DNA from: a virus
Length of the DNA stretch: 27,575 nucleotides
Virus record (IMG/VR): IMGVR_UViG_3300048797_000368
Location: 1-27,575 of that record
Strand: one strand, 5' to 3'
How positions within the stretch are numbered: the stretch's first letter is position 1; the number at the start of each line of letters is the position of its first letter. This document shows positions 6,048-13,517 of this stretch, piece by piece. The notes beneath the pieces were generated by a model. That model searched no databases. It had not been told where the DNA came from and worked only from the letters and a program-made list of their open reading frames with translations. The position numbers and the translations under genes are program-made.

Positions 6048-7939
6048 TGGTGACTACCTTTGTGACGCCCGAGGACCTCGAGAAGGCGCGCCAGGTCATG
6101 CGCCGGGTGCGCAGGAACTGGGCGGCGCCCCCGCGCATGACGGTGACGGAGTGGGCGGATGCTCGGAGGTTCCTCAGCTCCGAAAACTGCGCCGAGCATG
6201 GGAAGTACAAAAGCTCCCGGGCCCCCTATCAGCGTGGCCCGATGGACGCCATCTCGGACTGGCGCATCGAGACGGTGACCATCATGTCCTCCGCCCAGGT
6301 GGGCAAGAACGAGATCTGTCACAACGCCCTGGGCTGGATCATGGACCTGAACCCGGGGCCCGTGCTGTGGGTGGCACCCACTGACAAGGCCGGCGAGAAG
6401 TGGAGCAAGACCCGGCTCGCCCCCATGCTCCGGGATACCCCCTGCCTGCGGAACAAGGTCTCGGACCCCAAGAGCCGAGACACCGGCAATACCATCCTGG
6501 AAAAGCAGTTCCCGGGCGGGCTGATCTTCATCGTCGGTTCCAACGCGCCGTCCGGCCTGTCCTCCCAGCCCATCCAATACGTGTTTTGCGACGAGGTAGA
6601 CCGGTTCGATGACAGCGCCGGCACCGAGGGGGACATCCTCGATCTGGCCACCAAGCGCACCACCACCTACGTGGGCCGCCGCAAGCACGTGTTTGTCTCC
6701 ACCCCGGGCATCAAGGGGGCCTCCCGCATCTCCAAGAGCTGGGAAGAGTCCGACCAGCGCCGCTACTTCATGCCCTGCCCCCATTGCGCCTCCTCCATTC
6801 TTTTCCAGTGGAAGGCGGAGGACGGCACCCGCCGGGTGCTCTGGCCCCAGGACCCGCCCCAGCCCGAGAAGGCCTATTACGTCTGCGACCAGTGCGGCGG
6901 GGAGATCACGGACGCCCACAAGCACAAGATGCTGACCGCGGGGAACTGGGTCTCCACCCGGCCGGAGGTGGTGGGCCACGCCGGCTTCCACCTCAACGAG
7001 CTCTATTCCCCCTGGAAAACCTTCGGCGAGGTCGCCTCCGATTTCGTGAAGAAGAAGGCCCGGGGCGTGAAGAGCTTCATGACCTGGATCAATACCTCCC
7101 TGGGCGAGCCGTGGGACCCCCGGGACGGCGAGGACCTCCATGTCCAGGGCCTCAAGAAGCGCCGGGAGGCCTACGCCGCCGAGGTACCGCTGGGCGTGGC
7201 CTACCTGACCCTGGGCGGGGACATCCAGGATGACCGCTGGGAATACATCGTCCGCGGCTGGGGGCTGGGCGGCCAGAGCTGGCTAATCAAGCGGGGCATG
7301 GTCACCGGCAACCCTGGCCTCGCCGGCTTCTGGGACGAGGTGGACCAGGTGCTGCTCTCCGAGTTCCGCCACGTCTCCGGCTACCCGATGCGCATCTCCG
7401 CGGCGTGCCTTGATTCCGGAGGCCATTTCACCAAACAGGTCACAGCCTTCTGTAAGGCCCGGTCCCACCGGCGGGTCTTCGCGATCAAGGGCTCCTCCCG
7501 GCCCATGCAGAAGCCTGTGGCCCGGTCCAACAACAAATCCAAGCTCTGGCTCATCGATACGGTGGCCATGAAGGACACCTTCTTCGCCTGCCTGCGGGTG
7601 GAGAAGGAGGGCCCCGGCTACCTCCACTGGCCCGAGAACCTCATGGATGATTATTTCGACCAGATCACCGCCGAGAAGGTGGTGTACCGCACGGCGTCCG
7701 GGATCACCCGGCGGGTCTACCAGAAGATCGCCGAGGACATCCGCAACGAGGCCTTGGACTGCGAGGTCTATGCGGCGGCCGCCTGGGAGATCTGCAACGT
7801 CAGCCCTGGCGACCTTGAGCGGATGCTGAAGGCCCTAGCCGAGCAGGTCGGACGGGTCCAGGCCGCAACCCCGGCCCCGCTCCAGACCGGCGCGGCGCCT
7901 GCGAAAACCCGGCGCATGCGCAGTGCCGGTATCCGCTGA
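6044..7939 (+). CDS. terL: Terminase large subunit, GpA family
   Basis: This 631-residue packaging motor is close to the length of lambda gpA (641 aa). The ATPase domain has a Walker A variant, SSAQVGKNE (about 82-90, Lys88), and a Walker B, YVFCDEVDRF (179-188, catalytic Glu184). A zinc-knuckle pair, CPHC (245-248) and CDQC (281-284), lies in the middle, as is common in GpA homologues. The C-terminal RNase H-like nuclease begins around LGGDIQDDRWE, with Asp393 as a likely metal ligand. It cuts concatemeric DNA at cos and translocates it into the prohead through the portal. The ATG overlaps the terS stop, indicating coupled synthesis. The C-terminal 40 residues are Ala/Pro/Arg-rich, consistent with a portal-contacting tail. 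Confidence 0.95.
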   Translation: MMVTTFVTPEDLEKARQVMRRVRRNWAAPPRMTVTEWADARRFLSSENCAEHGKYKSSRAPYQRGPMDAISDWRIETVTIMSSAQVGKNEICHNALGWIMDLNPGPVLWVAPTDKAGEKWSKTRLAPMLRDTPCLRNKVSDPKSRDTGNTILEKQFPGGLIFIVGSNAPSGLSSQPIQYVFCDEVDRFDDSAGTEGDILDLATKRTTTYVGRRKHVFVSTPGIKGASRISKSWEESDQRRYFMPCPHCASSILFQWKAEDGTRRVLWPQDPPQPEKAYYVCDQCGGEITDAHKHKMLTAGNWVSTRPEVVGHAGFHLNELYSPWKTFGEVASDFVKKKARGVKSFMTWINTSLGEPWDPRDGEDLHVQGLKKRREAYAAEVPLGVAYLTLGGDIQDDRWEYIVRGWGLGGQSWLIKRGMVTGNPGLAGFWDEVDQVLLSEFRHVSGYPMRISAACLDSGGHFTKQVTAFCKARSHRRVFAIKGSSRPMQKPVARSNNKSKLWLIDTVAMKDTFFACLRVEKEGPGYLHWPENLMDDYFDQITAEKVVYRTASGITRRVYQKIAEDIRNEALDCEVYAAAAWEICNVSPGDLERMLKALAEQVGRVQAATPAPLQTGAAPAKTRRMRSAGIR

Positions 7940-7944
7940 AACCA

Positions 7945-7966
7945 TTTGGCGAAACGTTTCGCCAAA
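7945..7966. promoter_or_regulatory. Perfect 22-bp palindrome, copy 2 (operator candidate)
   Basis: This is identical in all 22 bp to the palindrome at 2507-2528 (half-site TTTGGCGAAAC plus its reverse complement). It starts 5 bp after the terL stop codon and ends 32 bp before the ATG of the connector gene. Both copies sit just after a stop and shortly before a gene start. In mRNA it could fold into a 9-bp hairpin between the terminase and head-gene parts of the transcript. Regulatory protein binding, RNA processing or attenuation are all possible, and nothing in the window decides between them. Confidence 0.6.
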
Positions 7967-7998
7967 AACAGAGGGGGCGCCGGGAGCATTCTTCGGGC

Positions 7999-8214
7999 AT
8001 GGCAGGAATCACACTCACTCAAGCAGAAGGCAAGCTGGCCGAATGGATGGCAGCGGATAGCGCCGTCGCCGCCGGACAGGCCTACAAGATCCATGGTCGT
8101 GAGATGACCCGGGCCAACGCTGCGGAGATCATGGCCAACATCGAGAAGTGGGACGGCTGGTGTCGGCGCCTGGGCCGGCGCGGGCTCCGCATCCGGGGAG
8201 GCACCCCGTCATGA
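7999..8214 (+). CDS. gpW-position head protein, DUF6148-like
   Basis: The 71-aa product resembles the DUF6148 family of small phage proteins encoded between terL and portal. It has an N-terminal helix (ITLTQAEGKLAEWMAADSAV), a short beta hairpin with YKIHGREMTRANA, and a second helix (AEIMANIEKWDGWCRRL) with a basic tail. Lambda gpW, in the same map position and of similar size, is a head-completion protein. By position and size this protein may have the same job, preparing the portal for tail attachment. The stop overlaps the portal start (ATGA at 8211-8214). Confidence 0.7.
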   Translation: MAGITLTQAEGKLAEWMAADSAVAAGQAYKIHGREMTRANAAEIMANIEKWDGWCRRLGRRGLRIRGGTPS

Positions 8215-9827
8215 GCCGCGCCGAGACCATCCGGGCCTTCAAGAAGGCCATCGAACCCAACCTCATGGACAAGGCCATCGGGATCTTCAGCCCCCGGGCC
8301 ATGCACCAGCGTACGACCCAGCGCGGTCTCATGGCCGTGGCCGGGGCCTGGGATGGCGGGTCCCGGAGCCGCCGCGCGGTTTCGGAATGGCAGACGCCCA
8401 CGGGCTCGGCCGATGCCGACCTGCTCTATGACCTCGAGACCATGCGGGACCGCTCCCGGGCCCTGGTCCGGAATAACCCTTTGGCCGGCGGCGCCATCAA
8501 CACGGTGGTCACCAACGTGGTGGGGACCGGGATCAAGGCCCGGCCCCGGATCAACGCCAAGCGCCTGGGGCTGACCCCCGACGCCGCCGAGCTCTGGGAG
8601 CAGCTGGCCCGGGAGGAGTGGCGGCTCTTCTGTGAATCGCCGGAATGCGACCTCACCCGGAACGACAATTTCTACGGGCTGCAGAGCCTGGTCTTCCGCT
8701 CCACCCTGGAGTGCGGGGACGTCTTCTCCCTGCTCCCCTTCAAGCGCCGCCCAGGCAATGCCTATGGCCTGAAGATCCAGATCATCGAGGGGGACCGGAT
8801 CTGCAACCCCCAGGGCCAGCGGGAAACCGACACCTGCGCCGGCGGCGTGGAGATGGACGCCACCGGGGCACCCATCCGCTACCACCTCCTGAAGCAGCAC
8901 CCCGGTTCCATCGCGCCCACCAGCCGGGAATGGGAGCCCATCGAGGCCTTCACCTCCCGGGGCACCCGGCGGATCCTGCACCATTTCGACCGCCGGCGGG
9001 TCGGCCAGAGCCGGGGGGCCCCCTACCTGGCCCCCGTCATCGAACTCATCAAGCAGCTGGGGGAATACACCAACGCCGAGATCATGGCGGCCGTGCTGAA
9101 CGGGATGTTCTGCGTCTTCGTCACCAGCCCCACCGGGGAAGGCTTCGGCGATGGCCTGGGCTCCACCCAACTCAACCTCACCGGGGGGGACTCAGGCAAG
9201 GGCCAGGGCGATGACATCAAGCTGGGGAACGGCGCCATCGTGGATCTGCTCCCGGGCGAAAAAATCGAGGTCGCCGACCCGAAACGGCCCAACGCGGCCT
9301 TCGATCCCTTCGTCATGGCGATCCTCCGCCAAATTGGCGTGGCCCTGGAGCTGCCCTTCGAAGTCCTGATCAAGCACTTCACCTCCTCCTACACGGCGGC
9401 GCGCGCCGCCCTCCAGGAGGCCTGGCGCTTCTTCCGGGTCCGGCGGGAATGGCTGATCAAGAGCTTCTGCGCCCCGGTCTACGAGGCCTGGCTCGAGGAG
9501 GCCATTGCCTCCGGGCGGCTGGACGCCCCTGGCTTCTTCGATGACCCCGCCATCCGCCGGGCCTACCTGGGCTGCATGTGGATCGGCGATGCCATGAGCC
9601 AGATCGACCCGGTGAAGGAGGCGGAAGCCGCCGGCCTGCGCATGGAAATGGGGGTCAGCACCCTCGAGAACGAAACCATCGCCATGACGGGCGGGGACTG
9701 GGAAGAGAACACCATCCAGCAAGCGAAGGAACACCTGCGCCGGAAGGCCGCGGGCCTGATCCTGGCCCCGGCCCCCATCCGCATCACCGGCACACCGGCA
9801 CCCGCTCCACTCCCGGGGGAAGAATGA
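8211..9827 (+). CDS. Portal protein, lambda gpB family
   Basis: The 538-aa product is comparable to lambda B (533 aa). The family signature VRNNPLAGGAINTVVTNVVG is near residues 86-105, followed by GTGIKARPR. Other conserved parts are CGDVFSLLPF, the NPQGQRETD segment, PYLAPVIELIKQLGEYTNAE and SSYTAARAALQEAWRFFRVRR in the clip/crown region. Twelve copies form the ring through which DNA enters the prohead and to which the neck attaches. I chose ATG 8211 over the upstream ATG 8148 because GGGGAGG (8195-8201) precedes it and it overlaps the connector stop. The stop overlaps the start of the S49 protease (ATGA at 9824-9827). Confidence 0.95.
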   Translation: MSRAETIRAFKKAIEPNLMDKAIGIFSPRAMHQRTTQRGLMAVAGAWDGGSRSRRAVSEWQTPTGSADADLLYDLETMRDRSRALVRNNPLAGGAINTVVTNVVGTGIKARPRINAKRLGLTPDAAELWEQLAREEWRLFCESPECDLTRNDNFYGLQSLVFRSTLECGDVFSLLPFKRRPGNAYGLKIQIIEGDRICNPQGQRETDTCAGGVEMDATGAPIRYHLLKQHPGSIAPTSREWEPIEAFTSRGTRRILHHFDRRRVGQSRGAPYLAPVIELIKQLGEYTNAEIMAAVLNGMFCVFVTSPTGEGFGDGLGSTQLNLTGGDSGKGQGDDIKLGNGAIVDLLPGEKIEVADPKRPNAAFDPFVMAILRQIGVALELPFEVLIKHFTSSYTAARAALQEAWRFFRVRREWLIKSFCAPVYEAWLEEAIASGRLDAPGFFDDPAIRRAYLGCMWIGDAMSQIDPVKEAEAAGLRMEMGVSTLENETIAMTGGDWEENTIQQAKEHLRRKAAGLILAPAPIRITGTPAPAPLPGEE

Positions 9828-11182
9828 GACTCCAAGACCTCGTTTCCGCCCCGTGGGCGATCACCCCTCAGATGCATGAGGAGGTCCAGGCCATCTACGC
9901 CCGGCACTGCCGTGGCGAAAAGATCGACCTCCGGGCGATGGAGGCCTCCCTCGGCAAGTCGCTGGCCAATGAGCCGGCGCCCTACCAGATCGACCAAGGG
10001 GTGGCCATCCTCACCGTCGAAGGCGTGATCGCCAAGCGGATGACCCTCCTCTCAAAAATATCCGGCGGGGCCTCCAGTTCCTTCGTCGGCCAGCAGTTCC
10101 AGGCGGCCCTGGCCGACCCGGACGTGAAGGCCATCATCCTCGTCATCGATTCCCCCGGCGGGGCCGTGGATGGCACCCAGGAACTGGGCAACCTGATCGC
10201 CTCCGCCCGGGGCACCAAACCGGTGCTCGCCTTCACGGATGGCCAGATGTGCAGCGCTGCCTACTGGATCGGCAGCGCGGCGGACCAGATCTTCATCTCG
10301 GGTGACACCACCCTCCTGGGGAGCATTGGCGTGCTGATGCCCCACGTGGACGTCTCCGGTGCGGATGCCATGGCCGGTGAGAAGCACACCGTCATCACCG
10401 CCGGCAAGTACAAGGCCGCGGCCCATGCCCACGCCCCTCTTTCCGAGGATGGCCTGGGGGTGCTCCAGACCCTGGTGGATGCCATCTACACGGCCTTCGT
10501 GAACGATGTGGCCCGGAACCGTGGCGTCGAGCCCGGGACCGTGGTGCTGGACATGGCTGAAGGCCGTGTGTTCGTAGGACGACAGGCCGTCGAGGCAGGC
10601 CTGGTGGACGGTGTTGCCACCCTGGAAGCCCTCATCACGCAACTTTCCCTGGGCGCGTCCGGTCCGGCCCATCCCCACGGCGCCGGTGCTGCGCTGAACC
10701 CCTCAACCCTTTTGATGGAGACAACCATGAACAAGGAAGAAATCCTGGCGCAGCACCCTGACGTCGCAGCGGCTCTGGTGGCTGATGGCCACGCCCTGGG
10801 AGCCACCGCCGAACGCCACCGGATCCAGGCTGTCCTGGCCTCCGGCCTCCCCGGGCACGACGTGCTCGTCCAGCAGCTCGCCTTCGACGGCAAGACCACT
10901 GGTCCGGAAGCGGCCATGCAGGTCCTGGTCGCCGAGCGCACCAAGCGCGCGGGCGTGATGACCGACATCGAAACCACCGCCCCGAAACCGGCCCCCCACG
11001 CCCCCGCACCCAGCATCCCTGCGCCGGATGTCGAGAGCAACCTCCCCCTGGAGGAGCAGTGCAAGGCCGCCTGGGACAAGAGCCCTGAGGTCCGGGGAGA
11101 GTTCGGGACGCTGCAGGTCTACACGGCCTTCCGGCAGGCTGAAGCCGCCGGCCAGGCTCGCATCCTCGACCAGAAGAAATAA
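9824..11182 (+). CDS. Prohead protease, S49 (SppA/lambda gpC) family, with scaffold tail
   Basis: The 452-aa protein (lambda C is 439 aa) has an S49 serine peptidase domain at about residues 55-275. The oxyanion-type motif IDSPGGAV is at 109-116. The catalytic Ser144 lies in MCSAAYWIGSAAD, and the Lys partner is in the AGKYKAAA motif (Lys195/197), giving the Ser-Lys dyad of SppA-like enzymes. The C-terminal 150 residues are helical and Ala/Pro-rich and function as scaffold in this family. The start at ATG 9824 overlaps the portal stop. The enzyme matures the prohead by cleaving scaffold. A well-placed internal start (see next entry) likely yields the scaffold alone. Confidence 0.92.
   Translation: MRLQDLVSAPWAITPQMHEEVQAIYARHCRGEKIDLRAMEASLGKSLANEPAPYQIDQGVAILTVEGVIAKRMTLLSKISGGASSSFVGQQFQAALADPDVKAIILVIDSPGGAVDGTQELGNLIASARGTKPVLAFTDGQMCSAAYWIGSAADQIFISGDTTLLGSIGVLMPHVDVSGADAMAGEKHTVITAGKYKAAAHAHAPLSEDGLGVLQTLVDAIYTAFVNDVARNRGVEPGTVVLDMAEGRVFVGRQAVEAGLVDGVATLEALITQLSLGASGPAHPHGAGAALNPSTLLMETTMNKEEILAQHPDVAAALVADGHALGATAERHRIQAVLASGLPGHDVLVQQLAFDGKTTGPEAAMQVLVAERTKRAGVMTDIETTAPKPAPHAPAPSIPAPDVESNLPLEEQCKAAWDKSPEVRGEFGTLQVYTAFRQAEAAGQARILDQKK
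10727..11182 (+). CDS. Nested in-frame scaffold protein (Nu3-like)
   Basis: ATG 10727 is codon 302 of the protease gene. GGAG (10717-10720) lies 6 nt upstream, a good ribosome binding site inside a coding frame. The resulting 151-aa product begins MNKEEILAQHPDVAA and continues through a helical region (ATAERHRIQAVLASG) and a Pro/Ala linker. Lambda Nu3 (132 aa) is made the same way from the 3' end of gene C and is the internal scaffold for capsid assembly. The lambda organisation is established, but use of this start is an inference from the RBS and from the position of the domain boundary. Confidence 0.65.
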   Translation: MNKEEILAQHPDVAAALVADGHALGATAERHRIQAVLASGLPGHDVLVQQLAFDGKTTGPEAAMQVLVAERTKRAGVMTDIETTAPKPAPHAPAPSIPAPDVESNLPLEEQCKAAWDKSPEVRGEFGTLQVYTAFRQAEAAGQARILDQKK

Positions 11183-11193
11183 GGAGCCCCGCC

Positions 11194-11736
11194 ATGACGA
11201 CGCTCGCACTCAACACCATCCGGGAATTCGCCATGGGCGACCGGATCGCCTTTGACCTGTCCACCGCCGCCAAGATTTTCCAGGGCGCCGCGGTCGGCCT
11301 CAACCTCGCCACCGGCTATGTCCGGCCCCTGGTGGCCGGCGACCTGTTCGTCGGCTTCGCCGAAGCCAGGATGGACAACACCCTGGGCCAGGCCGGTGAC
11401 GCCCGGGTCATCGTTGTCGCCGAGGGCCGGGTCCAGCTGGCCATCAACGGCCTGGCCATCACGGACGTGGGCAAGGCGGTCTACGCCGCCGACGACGACA
11501 CCTTCACTCTCACGCCCACCGGCAACAGCTATGTGGGCAAGCTCACGCGCTACGTTTCCAGCGGCGTGGGCATGGTGACCTTCGAGAAGTGCTGCGGGGG
11601 GATCCTCACGGCGCTCACCGACAACTCCGGCGGGACCGCCACCACCACCCTGGCCGCCATCACCGACGTCCCCACCAAGAACGCGATCGCCTCACTCGCT
11701 GCCCAGGTGAACGCCATCACCCAAATGCTCAAGTAA
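11194..11736 (+). CDS. Head decoration protein, gpD/DUF2190-like with fibre-like tail
   Basis: The 180-aa product lies between the protease/scaffold and major capsid genes, the position of lambda D. Residues 1-130 are beta-rich and resemble DUF2190-type capsid decoration proteins: FDLSTAAKIFQGAAVGLN, a GDLFVGFAEARMDNTLG turn and VAEGRVQLAINGL. These trimerise on the capsid surface and stabilise it. The C-terminal 45 residues have a different character: ALTDNSGGTATTTLAAITD followed by a short helix (KNAIASLAAQVNAITQML). This motif recurs in head-fibre-type proteins and may form a trimeric appendage. AAGGAGC precedes ATG 11194. Confidence 0.7.
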   Translation: MTTLALNTIREFAMGDRIAFDLSTAAKIFQGAAVGLNLATGYVRPLVAGDLFVGFAEARMDNTLGQAGDARVIVVAEGRVQLAINGLAITDVGKAVYAADDDTFTLTPTGNSYVGKLTRYVSSGVGMVTFEKCCGGILTALTDNSGGTATTTLAAITDVPTKNAIASLAAQVNAITQMLK

Positions 11737-11748
11737 CCGGAGGACATC

Positions 11749-12693
11749 ATGGAACTTATTACCAGCAGGGCCATCATCGGCACCTACTTCCTGCGGCTCG
11801 AGCAGAACATCGGCGCGTCCTGGGTTGGCCTCGTGTCCAACTACTTCACCAGCGACCAGAGCTCCGAGACCTACGCCTGGCTCACCCAGTCCCCCCAGAT
11901 GCAGGAATGGGTGGACGGCCGCCATGCCAAGGGCTTCACGGAAAACGGCATCACCATCAAGAACCTGCATTTCGAGGCCACCATCGAGTTCAAGCTCCGG
12001 GACCTCCGCCGGGACAAGACCGGCCAGGTCATGGTGCGCGTGAACGACATGGCGGACCGCACCAACGCCCATTGGGCCAAGCTGCTGTCCACGCTCATCC
12101 TCAACGGCGCCACCACCGTCTCCTACGATGGCAAGTACTTCTTCGCCACGGATCACTCCGAGAAGAACAGCGGCGTCCAGAGCAACAAGCTCTCCGTGGA
12201 CATCTCCGCCCTGCCCACCCAGGTCCATGGAGCCACCACCGCCCCCAGCGTGGAGGAAATGCAGCAGGCCATCCTCCTGGGCATCGCCCAGATCAAGGCC
12301 TTCAAGGACGATCAGGGCGAGCTCATGAACGAGGGCGCCAGCCAGTTCCTGGTCATGGTCCCCACCAACCTCTGGCTCATCGCCGAGGCCGCCACCAAGA
12401 ACACCGTTCTCACCAGCAACGCCATCAATCTGATCCCCGGCCTCGTGGGCATCCAGATCGGCGTGGCCGAGAACGCCCGGCTCAACACCTGGACCGACCG
12501 GTTCGTGATCCTGCGCACCGATGGCAACATCAAGCCCCTCATCCGTCAGGAGGAGGAGAAGGTTCAGATCAAGGCCAAGGCCGAGGGTTCGGAGTTCGAG
12601 TTCGACAACGACGCCCACCAGTACGGCGTGGATACCTGGCGCAACGCCGGGACCGGCCTGTGGCAGGGAACCTGCCAGGTGATCCTGACCTAA
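11749..12693 (+). CDS. Major capsid protein, Mu gpT-like
   Basis: The 314-aa product (Mu T is 305 aa) matches the Mu-like major head subunit pattern. It has an N-terminal helix, TYAWLTQSPQMQEWVDGR (the family's YGWL...EWVG block), ENGITIKNLHFEATIEFKLRD (the E-loop-like region) and YDGKYFFATDHSE (family DG-x-x-FF-x-x-x-H). The C-terminus contains DTWRNAGTGLWQGTCQVI, typical of the family's GYGLWQ ending. The protein forms the HK97-fold shell. The upstream genes are lambda-like, so the capsid gene is of a different lineage from its neighbours. CCGGAGG precedes ATG 11749. A very strong hairpin follows the gene. Confidence 0.88.
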   Translation: MELITSRAIIGTYFLRLEQNIGASWVGLVSNYFTSDQSSETYAWLTQSPQMQEWVDGRHAKGFTENGITIKNLHFEATIEFKLRDLRRDKTGQVMVRVNDMADRTNAHWAKLLSTLILNGATTVSYDGKYFFATDHSEKNSGVQSNKLSVDISALPTQVHGATTAPSVEEMQQAILLGIAQIKAFKDDQGELMNEGASQFLVMVPTNLWLIAEAATKNTVLTSNAINLIPGLVGIQIGVAENARLNTWTDRFVILRTDGNIKPLIRQEEEKVQIKAKAEGSEFEFDNDAHQYGVDTWRNAGTGLWQGTCQVILT

Positions 12694-12705
12694 CCCGCAA
12701 CCCCG

Positions 12706-12734
12706 GGAGGGTGGCGGCAACCCCGCCACCCTCC
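12706..12734 (+). promoter_or_regulatory. 12-bp perfect hairpin after capsid gene
   Basis: GGAGGGTGGCGG (12706-12717) pairs perfectly with CCGCCACCCTCC (12723-12734) around the loop CAACC. No U tract follows, so it is not a standard intrinsic terminator. It may act as a partial attenuator or as a 3' stabiliser that keeps capsid mRNA more abundant than downstream messages. The hairpin ends just before the ribosome binding site (GGAGG, about 12739-12743) of the next gene and could also modulate its translation. Confidence 0.7.
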
Positions 12735-12748
12735 TGCTGGAGGACACC

Positions 12749-13216
12749 ATGGCCAAATATCAGATCATCGGCTTCAGCGCGCGGTTCAGCGGGGGGGGCA
12801 TCGGCCTCACCCCGGAACAAGCCGTAGAGCGCTTCCATAACCTGGAAGCCCTCGGCGATGACCGCTTTCAGATCCTGCGCCCCATCGAATTCAGGGCAGG
12901 CGAGGTGGTGGACTTCGAAGGGGAGGTCAACCCGCTCCTGCTGCAGTCCATGGCGCCGGCGGGCGAGACCCTCGGCGCTGCCGGCGCAGAGGTGGCCCTG
13001 GCCGACCTCACCAAGAAGGAGATCCTCACTTTGGCCCTTGCCGAAGGGCTCACCCTGGATGGCGCCAAGAACAAGGCGACCCTCATCGTGAGCCTCCAGG
13101 AGCACCGTGCCCAGGCCGCCGACGTCGCCAAGGCCGCCCGGGTGCTGGAACTGGAAGCCAAGGGCGATGCCCTCACCGATGAAGAGCTCGCGGAATACCT
13201 CGAGATGAAGGGCTGA
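12749..13216 (+). CDS. Head-tail region protein with HeH/SAP-like helix pair
   Basis: This 155-aa protein occupies the place of lambda FI, straight after the capsid gene. The N-terminal 60 residues are beta-rich (KYQIIGFSARFSGGGIGLT, FQILRPIEFRAGEVVDFEG). The middle (87-119) is LTKKEILTLALAEGLTLDG then NKATLIVSLQEH, which has the look of a HeH/LEM/SAP-type helix-extended-helix DNA-binding motif. The tail is acidic and helical (DEELAEYLEMKG). HeH-containing proteins at this locus are common in phages, where they may link packaged DNA or terminase to the head-completion machinery. Exact role unproven. Confidence 0.5.
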   Translation: MAKYQIIGFSARFSGGGIGLTPEQAVERFHNLEALGDDRFQILRPIEFRAGEVVDFEGEVNPLLLQSMAPAGETLGAAGAEVALADLTKKEILTLALAEGLTLDGAKNKATLIVSLQEHRAQAADVAKAARVLELEAKGDALTDEELAEYLEMKG

Positions 13217-13217
13217 C

Positions 13218-13517
13218 ATGGCCATCGACCTGCAGGCTGATCTGGCCACCATGTTTGCGGGCTCCCCCGATGCCGTGAGCGTCTCCTTCGGGAGCCTCAC
13301 CACCCAGGGCCTGGAGGACCGGGAAACCGATCCCCAGGACTTGGGCGGACATCTGCTGGTCAACGGGGCTACCTGGTCAGTCGCCATCGCTCACGGCAGT
13401 TTGCCGGGCCTGAAGAAGGGGTGCCTGCTGACGGTCAACGGCGTGCCGGCCAAGGCTAAATCCGCAGGCACACGGCTTCAGGATGGCTTCTTGGTCATCT
13501 GGTTGGAGGAGCCATGA
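13218..13517 (+). CDS. Head-tail joining protein candidate, gpFII-like
   Basis: The 99-aa product (lambda FII is 117 aa) is beta-rich: VSVSFGSLTTQGL, then DLGGHLLVNGATWSVAIAHG, then a turn KKGCLLTVNGVPAKAKSAG and a final strand pair DGFLVIWLEEP. The pattern 'x-GCxLTVNG...V' with terminal strands resembles FII-type joining proteins, which cap the head and provide the site where the tail docks. The position between the FI-like and tail-terminator-like genes agrees. It starts one nucleotide after the preceding stop and overlaps the next gene by 4 nt. Assignment rests on order, size and secondary-structure pattern. Confidence 0.5.
   Translation: MAIDLQADLATMFAGSPDAVSVSFGSLTTQGLEDRETDPQDLGGHLLVNGATWSVAIAHGSLPGLKKGCLLTVNGVPAKAKSAGTRLQDGFLVIWLEEP

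Noticed and set aside
5936-7141. 401-codon - strand frame opposite the large terminase
   Set aside because: Antisense shadow of a well-supported gene. Gly/Ala/Pro/His-rich with no recognisable domain.
11589-12827. 412-codon + strand frame overlapping the capsid gene
   Set aside because: Out-of-frame translation rich in His/Arg/Gly/Pro. The gpT-like protein is in the other frame.
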